Origin: Hydrogenovibrio sp. UBA650
GTDB lineage: Bacteria > Pseudomonadota > Gammaproteobacteria > Thiomicrospirales > Thiomicrospiraceae
NCBI GenBank assembly: GCA_002299245.1
Contig: DBOI01000065.1
Coordinates: 1 to 18,518, forward strand
DNA: 18,518 nucleotides
Direction of reading: 5' to 3'
The position numbers and the translations under genes are program-made. The first letter of the stretch is position 1, and each line of letters begins with the position of its first letter. Below the pieces are notes generated by a model that saw nothing but the letters and a program-made list of their open reading frames with translations, was not told the origin of the DNA and searched no databases. Shown piece by piece: positions 1-6,625 of the stretch.

Positions 1-442
1 CAGATGTCTTGTACATTAGGAATGGATAGTATTGGAAATGGTTGTTATGGAGGTGCAAGAGAACTACTTTGGGAAGAAGCATTGACGGTATCTAAAAAAA
101 CCAGTTTTGGTGGTTATAAAGATTGGCGTTTACCAAGCATTGCTGAGTTGAACTCAATTGTTAGTTGTGGCAATGGACGCGTTGCATTTGAAGTGGATAG
201 TCAAGAACACTATGTAGAAAAAAATGGAAAATCTTATAATGGTCGTTGTCTTCCAGGAAATAGCACACCTTCAATCGATGCACAGGTTTTCTCAAATACC
301 AAGAGTGAAGGTTTACTGGACTAATGCTCAGAGTAAATCGAATTCTTTTAATGCCTGGGTTGTTTTATTTAATAAAGGGCTTGTTGCTAAATACAGCAAA
401 AGGCTTCCGGGTTATGTTCGTTTAGTTAGAACATATAAATAA
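1..442 (+). pseudogene. DUF1566 (Lcl C-terminal) domain protein, 5'-truncated by window, frameshifted
   Basis: The frame is open from base 1, so the gene begins outside the window. Frame 1 encodes the first part of a DUF1566/Lcl domain: a Cys-rich entry (SCTLG, then GNGC), a W-EEAL helix, the hallmark GYKDWRLPSIAELNSIV, and then FSNTKSE before a stop at 322-324. The rest of the domain continues in frame 2, with YWTNAQ, AWVVLFNKG and the terminal GYVRLVR, ending at the stop 440-442. Removing one G at 310/311 joins the halves as NTKSE-VYWTN, which has exactly the family's NTxS-xxYW spacing. These domains are common in secreted or surface proteins of unknown function. A single inserted base could be a real inactivating mutation, phase variation or a sequencing error. 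The domain call is firm; the pseudogene status is less so. Confidence 0.7.
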
Positions 443-457
443 CTTATTTTTTACTAG

Positions 458-487
458 AAAAAAGCCACTCTCAAGAGTGGCTTTTTG
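458..487. terminator. Bidirectional intrinsic terminator between the DUF1566 gene and glnK
   Basis: A perfect 7-bp stem, GCCACTC (464-470) with GAGTGGC (475-481), has a TCAA loop. It is flanked by A6 on the left and T5 on the right, so it can end transcription from both convergent genes. Confidence 0.85.
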
Positions 488-511
488 AGTTTGATAAAGA
501 ACAAACAATGA

Positions 512-850
512 TTAAAGTGCTTCAGTTCCGGTTTCACCTGTACGAATTCGAACAGTCTCTTCAATGTTGGTAATAAAAATTTTACCGTCACCAATTTTAC
601 CTGTCTGTGCTGAATTTATAATTGCCTCAACAGCAGGTTCTACTTTGTCTCCAACTACAGCGATTTCCAGTTTTAACTTGGGTAAGAAATCAACCACGTA
701 CTCGGCACCACGGTACATTTCGGTGTGACCTTTTTGGCGGCCGTAACCTTTAACTTCAGTAACTGTCATACCGTGAATATCAATTTCGTGAAGTGCATCA
801 CGAACATCGTCAAGTTTAAATGGTTTGATTACAGCAGTAATAAGTTTCAT
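512..850 (-). CDS. glnK: Nitrogen regulatory protein P-II (GlnK-like)
   Basis: This is a 112-residue P-II signal protein, the usual length. P-II trimers sense 2-oxoglutarate and ATP/ADP in the cytoplasm and control targets such as AmtB, GlnE and NtrB. The start MKLITAVIKPFKLDDVRDAL is closer to GlnK than to GlnB. The T-loop region (about 37-55) contains RGAEYVVDF, with the uridylylation tyrosine at Y51. TGKIGDGKIF near 84-93 is the second family signature, and the end RIRTGETGTEAL is typical. An AGGA Shine-Dalgarno lies 8 nt before the ATG. It follows psd on the same strand after 48 nt with no terminator in the gap, so some transcript may be shared. No amtB or glnA is visible in the window, so the GlnK/GlnB choice rests on sequence only. 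Confidence 0.93.
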   Translation of the reverse strand: MKLITAVIKPFKLDDVRDALHEIDIHGMTVTEVKGYGRQKGHTEMYRGAEYVVDFLPKLKLEIAVVGDKVEPAVEAIINSAQTGKIGDGKIFITNIEETVRIRTGETGTEAL

Positions 851-898
851 AGTTTATCCTCAGATTATAAAGTTATGAAATATCCGATGGTTATTTAA

Positions 899-1774
899 TT
901 ATGGATTTTCATTATTAGGGTATTTTGCCAAAAGCTGTCCCATTTTAATAGGGGTGTCAGCAGGTATTTTGCCAAGATCCGGCAGCTGACCTTCCGGAGT
1001 AAGCAAGACAACTGTGGAACCCATGTTGAAGCGGCCGATTTCATCACCTTTCTGGAAAGATATATCCTCAGACTCGTAATCCCAGTGTTGAATCGTTGGC
1101 TCATATTCCGGGGTAATCTTACCTTGCCATACCGTCTCCATACTACCAACAAAGATAGCTCCTACCATAATCAGGCAGAAGGGACCTTTGTCAGTTTCGA
1201 AACGAATCACCAGTCTTTCGTTACGTGCGAACAGGCCATCTACCATACGAACTGTAGCTGGGTTCACAGCAAAAAGGTCTCCCGGGACGTATGTCATTGA
1301 AACTAATTTTGCATCTACCGGCATATGAATTCGGTGGTAATCTTTTGGAGAAAGGTAGATAACCGCAGCTTCACCGTGATGGAACTGCTTGGCGTAACCT
1401 ATATCACCACCAACCAGTGCCTCAACAGTGTAAGGGTGTGATTTTGCGTGAATAATATTATTGCCTTCAATATGAGTGGATTGACTGATTAAGCCATCTA
1501 CTGGGCTTACCCAGCTATCCAAACTAAAATCGATCGGCCGCACATGGGTTTTTAGTGCTCTTGTGAAAAAGGCATTGAAATGTGGGTACTCTTCAAGGTT
1601 TTCATTTTCGGCTTCACTGACATCTATGCCGTAGAGCTTGATCATGAGCTTGGTGATATTGTTTTTTACCCAGGGGGTTTCAACATGCATGAACCAATGC
1701 ATCGCTTCAGAAAGGGTATGTTTTGGAATTAGGTACTGAGGTGTTACTTTCACCACATCCATGAATTTTGCCAT
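899..1774 (-). CDS. psd: Phosphatidylserine decarboxylase proenzyme
   Basis: It converts phosphatidylserine to phosphatidylethanolamine at the inner membrane. At 291 residues it is close to the E. coli enzyme. The proenzyme cleaves itself at a Gly-Ser bond to give beta and alpha chains, and the new serine becomes the pyruvoyl cofactor. Here the site is MGST with the serine at 253, against LGST in E. coli; cleavage would be between G252 and S253. Other conserved blocks are WVSPVDG (D93), SPKDYHRIHMP (H147 and H150) and YVPGDLFAVNP near 162-172. By alignment with E. coli D90, H147 and S254, the catalytic residues are D93, H150 and S253. An AGGA lies 9 nt before the ATG. glnK follows 48 nt downstream. 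The substitution of Met for Leu before GST is mild. Confidence 0.96.
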   Translation of the reverse strand: MAKFMDVVKVTPQYLIPKHTLSEAMHWFMHVETPWVKNNITKLMIKLYGIDVSEAENENLEEYPHFNAFFTRALKTHVRPIDFSLDSWVSPVDGLISQSTHIEGNNIIHAKSHPYTVEALVGGDIGYAKQFHHGEAAVIYLSPKDYHRIHMPVDAKLVSMTYVPGDLFAVNPATVRMVDGLFARNERLVIRFETDKGPFCLIMVGAIFVGSMETVWQGKITPEYEPTIQHWDYESEDISFQKGDEIGRFNMGSTVVLLTPEGQLPDLGKIPADTPIKMGQLLAKYPNNENP

Positions 1775-1944
1775 ACAATCACATCCTGTTATGGATCAGA
1801 AATAATGGTTGATTCTAAATTATCTAGGAATGAATTAATAGCGTGGTTGATGGTTTAAACCGATTCTTTTGTTTGATAATCAGAAAAAGTAGAAAAATGC
1901 TATGCAAACAAGATTATTAGGCCTTTAACTATATTAAAACGTAA

Positions 1945-2016
1945 CTGTTTAATTGACTAATTTCAATGGGATCAAATCAAAGTCATTAACTGTTCCCTAA
2001 AAGTCTAATTAAACAG
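1945..2016. repeat. Long-armed inverted repeat downstream of the methyltransferase operon
   Basis: CTGTTTAATTGACT (1945-1958) is the reverse complement of AGTCTAATTAAACAG (2002-2016) apart from one bulged T, with 43 nt between the arms. It lies 25 nt beyond the stop of the last gene of the iron operon on the minus strand. The 1775-2041 gap holds no ORF and no strong intrinsic terminator, so this AT-rich hairpin may mark the operon's 3' end. There is no proper U-tract after it. Confidence 0.4.
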
Positions 2017-2041
2017 AAACGATAACATCTTAAATAACGTC

Positions 2042-2923
2042 TTAATCAATATCTGTTTTTGCAGGGTTGTCAGGTCTTTCAGAGGCAGCAAACTGAATAG
2101 CAGTAATGCCGCCGCCGAAATTCTTGACTACAGGAATCGCCTCAAGTATTGGCATTAGATAACGCCATATACCTCGAGGGACTGTGAACTTTATCGGTCT
2201 AAATTCTTGTAAACCAGGTATCCAAGATTCAACCAGCGGTTTGAGTTCATCTCGATTGACTCCCCAAGGCATTGGAGGTGTAGTATAGGATTCAGTTTTC
2301 TTCCAGCCTTTAAGTGTCTTTTTAGACATCCACCTAGGCAGATTGTCAAACGCCAAACAGGCTCCCGGCAGGCGTTGGTTGATTTCGATAAACAGCTCTT
2401 TTACTTCTTGCTCTTGAAAATACATAAATAGTCCCTGAGCAGTAATATAGACAGGCCTGTCAGTCGGGATAGCATCGATCCATTGGGTATCCAAAGCACT
2501 ACAACTGATGTGAATATGGTTCTCATCTGGTTGAATAAAACGTTCCCTGATTGCAATTGATTCAGGTAGATCGACAGTAAACCATGTCGCTTCTGGACTG
2601 TTTATACGAAATCTTTGGGTTTCCAGCCCCTCTCCCAAATTAACAATGACGCCATTCGGATGCGTTTGTAAAAACTTCTTCAGCTCTTGATCAAATATCA
2701 GCGATCTCATGGCATGAGAAAAATCTGGCTTGCCAAAAGAGCCTTCAAAATCGTAATCAATTGACCGGTAAATTTCATAGGCCTTTTCATCTTTGAGAAT
2801 GGCATCGTCTCTGAGCATTTCGCTGGCACGATTATGCAGTGTCCATAACATGGTTTCTGGCACACCAGTTAGATTAGGGCTTTCTGGAGTCATTGTGTTT
2901 GTGTTGATAGTGTCTGTACTCAT
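2042..2923 (-). CDS. Class I SAM-dependent methyltransferase, LCM/TcmP-like
   Basis: A 293-residue protein of the leucine carboxyl methyltransferase/TcmP-like family (PF04072 type), members of which O-methylate carboxylates or secondary metabolites. Motif I is VNLGEGLETQRFR at 94-106, a variant of the usual xxLGAGLDTRxxR. Motif II is TVDLPE at 116-121, and motif IV is TAQGLFMYF near 161-169. The ATG chosen at 2923 overlaps the stop of the preceding ABC gene as ATGA. A GTG nine bases upstream is in frame but has no better ribosome site. The 4-nt overlap implies translational coupling to the two ABC transporter genes, so its substrate is probably tied to whatever they move. The substrate cannot be read from the sequence. 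No NRPS, PKS or other biosynthetic gene lies in the window. Confidence 0.85.
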   Translation of the reverse strand: MSTDTINTNTMTPESPNLTGVPETMLWTLHNRASEMLRDDAILKDEKAYEIYRSIDYDFEGSFGKPDFSHAMRSLIFDQELKKFLQTHPNGVIVNLGEGLETQRFRINSPEATWFTVDLPESIAIRERFIQPDENHIHISCSALDTQWIDAIPTDRPVYITAQGLFMYFQEQEVKELFIEINQRLPGACLAFDNLPRWMSKKTLKGWKKTESYTTPPMPWGVNRDELKPLVESWIPGLQEFRPIKFTVPRGIWRYLMPILEAIPVVKNFGGGITAIQFAASERPDNPAKTDID

Positions 2924-4656
2924 AGTTTCCACTCGCTAATAGATTGATAGTTACGCCATAAATTCTGATAAACTTCACAGTGTTCATGTAACTCGGCATG
3001 AGTTCCTTGAGCGCTGATTTTGCCGTTATCTAAAACCAGAATATTATTGGCATTGACGATTGTTGACAGTCGGTGGGCGATAACAAACACCGTTTTGTTT
3101 TCTGCCAGAGCAGCAAACGCCATTTGTACTTCATGTTCATTTTCAGGGTCGAGAGCAGAGGTCGCCTCATCAAGGATAATAATCTCCGCATCTTTGAGTA
3201 GCGCTCTGGCAATGGTCACACGCTGGCGTTCACCACCGGATAGGGTTGAGCCTCCTTGGCCAACAACCGTGTCGTAGCCATCTTTCAATTCCATAATTCG
3301 GTCATGGATTCTAGCCTGTTTTGCAGCGTGAATTATCTCTTCCATAGAGGCCTGTGGATTTCCAATACGGATATTATTGGCGATGCTATCTTGAAACAGT
3401 TGGGTCTCTTGGAAAACTACGGCCATTCTGTTCATATAACTATCAATTGCAAACTCTTTGATATTGGTGTTATTGAGTTTAATCTCACCCTCTTTAATAT
3501 CCCAGAATCGAAGCAATAGGTTCATTAGGGTAGTTTTACCGGCACCGCTGCCACCGACAATTGCGGTAAGGCTTTTGGGTTTGGCAACGAAGTTAATATC
3601 GTGCAGAACATTCTGCTCTTCATAGGCAAAATTGACGTTTTCAAAGCGTATCTCTGGATTATTAGGAATTTCAGATATTGAACCTGAAGTAAGCGGTTTG
3701 AGTTGCTCAATTTCGCTGAGATTTTTTTCTGCTACTTCAGCTATGGTTGTAATGCCAATATGACCAACCATGCCACGGGCTGGCACCAAAACTGCGGTTA
3801 GAAATACAATGGCACCAATAAACTGAATATCGGTGACTTTGGCAGCTTCAGGCAGCATCATTATCGCAACTGCGACACCCGCACCAACCGAAATCATTGC
3901 AAATCCATTGTAGGCGGTAACAAAAGGTACATTGCGTTTGATGGCCTTTAGAAAACCATTGCGCAACACCTCCACGGACTTGTTGTAATCTCTTTCTGCT
4001 TCTGCGGTATCGCCAAATGCACGAATAATTGGCATACCTTCGGCAAACTCGAGCACGTGTTTCGATGCCAAAGCCAAGCCTGAGGAGCGAAAGCTTAAAC
4101 CTGTCATCAATATCTTTTTCTGAAAATACTTGAGTATGGATGCACCAACTAAAAAAGTAATCAGCGCAGTTAGCGCCATTACTGGATTGAGAATCAGCAC
4201 CACAACAAACAGTGAGAACATGTATACCTGATCCATCTGGCTATTAGAGCGCACGTGAGAAATGTACATTTCAAGCATCATCACGTCTTCTGAAAGTGTC
4301 TGTGCAACCTTACCGCTGTGAAGTTTACTAAAACTACCAAGTGGCAATTGGGTTAAGTGGTTGACGACTGAACTCCTGGTATTCAAGCCTGAATTTATAC
4401 TGGTATCGAACATGGTGCGCAGGCCTGGAGCACCAACCAAATAACGTAGCGCTACTATTGCCAGCATGGCAATTGCTGAAGCGATTAGAACGGTAAGTGA
4501 GGGGTGTCCATTACTAACTGCATACAGAGCAGCTAGCATAACAAGAGGCATGGTGACGATCAGCACTCCCTGACTGCGATACAACCACAGACTTTTATTG
4601 AAGCGCTTTAGCTGTTCATTTGATAGGGCTTTGTTTACTCGATTTTTCAGAGACAT
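2920..4656 (-). CDS. ABC half-transporter, exporter fold (YbtQ/IrtB-like), permease-ATPase
   Basis: A 578-residue half-transporter in the inner membrane, with a six-helix transmembrane domain (about 25-305) fused to an ATPase domain (about 335-575). ATPase motifs are canonical: Walker A GGSGAGKT at 368-375, Q-loop FQETQLF near 415, signature LSGGE at 472-476, Walker B IIILDE at 492-497 and switch His528. The start ATG shares one base with the upstream ABC stop (TGATG), with AGGAGA just before it inside that gene. The two proteins probably form a heterodimer. Transporters of this fold sitting beside a TonB-dependent receptor under Fur control are known to import ferric siderophores (YbtPQ, IrtAB). 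Export of a siderophore cannot be ruled out from sequence. Confidence 0.9.
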   Translation of the reverse strand: MSLKNRVNKALSNEQLKRFNKSLWLYRSQGVLIVTMPLVMLAALYAVSNGHPSLTVLIASAIAMLAIVALRYLVGAPGLRTMFDTSINSGLNTRSSVVNHLTQLPLGSFSKLHSGKVAQTLSEDVMMLEMYISHVRSNSQMDQVYMFSLFVVVLILNPVMALTALITFLVGASILKYFQKKILMTGLSFRSSGLALASKHVLEFAEGMPIIRAFGDTAEAERDYNKSVEVLRNGFLKAIKRNVPFVTAYNGFAMISVGAGVAVAIMMLPEAAKVTDIQFIGAIVFLTAVLVPARGMVGHIGITTIAEVAEKNLSEIEQLKPLTSGSISEIPNNPEIRFENVNFAYEEQNVLHDINFVAKPKSLTAIVGGSGAGKTTLMNLLLRFWDIKEGEIKLNNTNIKEFAIDSYMNRMAVVFQETQLFQDSIANNIRIGNPQASMEEIIHAAKQARIHDRIMELKDGYDTVVGQGGSTLSGGERQRVTIARALLKDAEIIILDEATSALDPENEHEVQMAFAALAENKTVFVIAHRLSTIVNANNILVLDNGKISAQGTHAELHEHCEVYQNLWRNYQSISEWKL

Positions 4657-6491
4657 CAGATAATCTCCTCTTTAGATTCTTTATCAACCATTGCTTTATC
4701 AGCATTGTCAAACTGGAAGGTCTTAGCAGCCATATGAGTTTGCCACTGCGCGGCATAGGCGCCATTTTTTTCTAATAGCTCGGCATGAGTGCCACGCTCA
4801 GCGATTTGACCTTTATTAATAAAGATAATCTGATCGGCATTCTGAATTGTGGATAGACGGTGAGCGATAACAATCAGGGTTTTATCGACACACAATGAAG
4901 ATAGTGCCTGTTGAACTTCATACTCATTCTCAGGATCAGTAAAGGCAGTTGCCTCATCCAGCACTAAAATCGGCGCATTTCGCAGTAGGGCTCTGGCAAT
5001 TGACAGTCTTTGTTTTTGACCGACTGACAGACTCAATGAACCGTCAATTACGGTTTCATAACCATCTGGCAGTTGCTGGATAAATTCGTGTGCACGAGCT
5101 GCTTTAGCGGCTGCTATAACTTCTTCATCAGTGGCACCGGGTTTACCGATAAGAATATTGTCTTTAATTGAACGTGAGAACAGAAATATCTCTTGGAAAA
5201 CGAAAGACATATGTTGGGTGAGCTCCGCTGGTTGAATTTCACGAATATCGACATCACCGAGTTTGATGCTTCCTGAACCAACATCCCAAAATCTGGCGAG
5301 TAACCGGGCAATGGTGGTTTTACCCGAACCACTTGGGCCAACCAATGCCAGTGAACTTCCGGCTTTTACAGTAAAGTTAATATCTTCCAGGAGAGGTTTT
5401 TCATCATAACTGAAGCCGACATTCTCAAATACAATGTCTTCATTTTTAGGCTGCTTAGGCGTTTCACTAACAGGCAAGCTGTCATGCGTCATTAAAGCTT
5501 GCCAGCGTGCAACTAGACTCTCTTGCGCTCTCAGTCTGGTAGAAACACCAAACAGGGCGGAGATCAATAGTGCCAGAGAAAGGGCGGCTATGTGGAAAAA
5601 TGTCAATATTGCCAGGCTAATCTCATTTTCAGCCCAAAGATAGATACTTAAAGGCGTAACGAATATAAGATTAGAACTTGATAGTAAAAAGAACCAATTA
5701 CCCGGTACGACTGAGATCTCGATCCAGTCGTTAATTAGAGTCCTTAGTCCTTTGATAGATTCGTTAGCGCGTTTTAAAGCGGCATCACCATTATTGTAGG
5801 TTTTTACTACTGGAATGGCTTTAACAACCTCGCCCATGGTAGAGGTGATTTTTGCCTGTGCCTTGTAATACTTATTGGTGATTTCAACACCTTTCTTAAA
5901 CAGAGCCGACATAACCATAAATCCGAGAATGGTCGGCAAGAATGCCGCTATTGCCAGACGCCAATCGACAAAAGCCATCACAACCAATAACACCAATGGC
6001 CCAAAATAGGCCGCGGTGATCTCTGGAATTAGGTGGGCAACACCGTCTTCAAGCTTCTCAATATCGTCAATCAGAATTCTACGCAGATCGATTGGTGAGA
6101 CACGGGTAAAAAAACCAAGCGGTACGGTTTTTAGTTTATCGGCAATGTTTTTTCTCTGCTCAGCTTGAACATTGGCGGCAATCATATGCGAGACAGAGGT
6201 TGATAAGCTAAAGAAAATTACCATCAAAAAGCCACCCAACATCATCACCATAGCCGATTGAATTGCTGAGGTGTGATCGCCCTGTGTCAGATAGTAGACC
6301 ACAAACCCAGCACCAGCTGCGGGCAGGATATGCATCAGAGAAGAGAGGCAGCCGAGAACAATGGCAAGCCACATTTTGCCTTTGTGTCTGGCGATCATTT
6401 TCCAAATCACACCGAGAACACCGCCGCCAAGCGTGCCAGATGCTGAATCGGTTTGGAAGACTGCTTCGGAAAGGTCGATTGGTTTACTCAT
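4656..6491 (-). CDS. ABC half-transporter, exporter fold (YbtP/IrtA-like), variant signature motif
   Basis: A 611-residue half-transporter with a transmembrane domain (about 35-320) followed by an ATPase domain (about 352-590). Walker A is GPSGSGKT at 385-392, the Q-loop is FQEIFLF near 432, Walker B is ILVLDE at 508-513 and the switch His is H544. The signature reads LSVGQ (488-492) instead of LSGGQ. The D-loop region reads ATAFTDPENE instead of ATSALDPENE, a form I associate with the siderophore-importing YbtPQ/IrtAB group. There is no N-terminal FAD/siderophore-reductase domain as in IrtA. It is first of three tightly overlapping genes, 134 nt after the receptor gene. The next gene is its likely heterodimer partner. 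Confidence 0.9.
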   Translation of the reverse strand: MSKPIDLSEAVFQTDSASGTLGGGVLGVIWKMIARHKGKMWLAIVLGCLSSLMHILPAAGAGFVVYYLTQGDHTSAIQSAMVMMLGGFLMVIFFSLSTSVSHMIAANVQAEQRKNIADKLKTVPLGFFTRVSPIDLRRILIDDIEKLEDGVAHLIPEITAAYFGPLVLLVVMAFVDWRLAIAAFLPTILGFMVMSALFKKGVEITNKYYKAQAKITSTMGEVVKAIPVVKTYNNGDAALKRANESIKGLRTLINDWIEISVVPGNWFFLLSSSNLIFVTPLSIYLWAENEISLAILTFFHIAALSLALLISALFGVSTRLRAQESLVARWQALMTHDSLPVSETPKQPKNEDIVFENVGFSYDEKPLLEDINFTVKAGSSLALVGPSGSGKTTIARLLARFWDVGSGSIKLGDVDIREIQPAELTQHMSFVFQEIFLFSRSIKDNILIGKPGATDEEVIAAAKAARAHEFIQQLPDGYETVIDGSLSLSVGQKQRLSIARALLRNAPILVLDEATAFTDPENEYEVQQALSSLCVDKTLIVIAHRLSTIQNADQIIFINKGQIAERGTHAELLEKNGAYAAQWQTHMAAKTFQFDNADKAMVDKESKEEII

Positions 6492-6559
6492 AAATAAAAC
6501 CTGTTAGATAGAAAGATTTGTACGAGATGGATAGTACAAGTTTGGAAGATAGCCTAAAC

Positions 6560-6605
6560 TTGATCTGACAGGGCTATGAATAAAAAATGGGACCTGTCAG
6601 ATCAA
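6560..6605. repeat. Perfect 13-bp inverted repeat between receptor and ABC genes
   Basis: TTGATCTGACAGG (6560-6572) and CCTGTCAGATCAA (6593-6605) are exact reverse complements separated by 20 nt. On the minus strand the hairpin starts 21 nt after the receptor stop and precedes the first ABC gene. It has no trailing U-tract in the direction of the operon, so it is not a standard terminator. It could stabilise the 3' end of the receptor message, act as a processing site, or be an operator. Confidence 0.7.
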
Positions 6606-6625
6606 CGCTAAATTATCTTCAAGGA

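Noticed and set aside
300..442. Variable region of a diversity-generating retroelement at the DUF1566 3' end
   Set aside because: DUF1566-type domains can be such targets, but the window has no reverse transcriptase, no template repeat and no GC-rich initiation site.
864..869. Minus-strand TATAAT upstream of glnK as a promoter -10
   Set aside because: It lies only 13 nt before the ATG, so the transcript would start within the Shine-Dalgarno, and there is no -35.
1852..1861. GGTTTAAACC palindrome upstream of psd
   Set aside because: A 10-bp AT-centred palindrome is expected by chance at this scale, and it has no partner site or promoter context.
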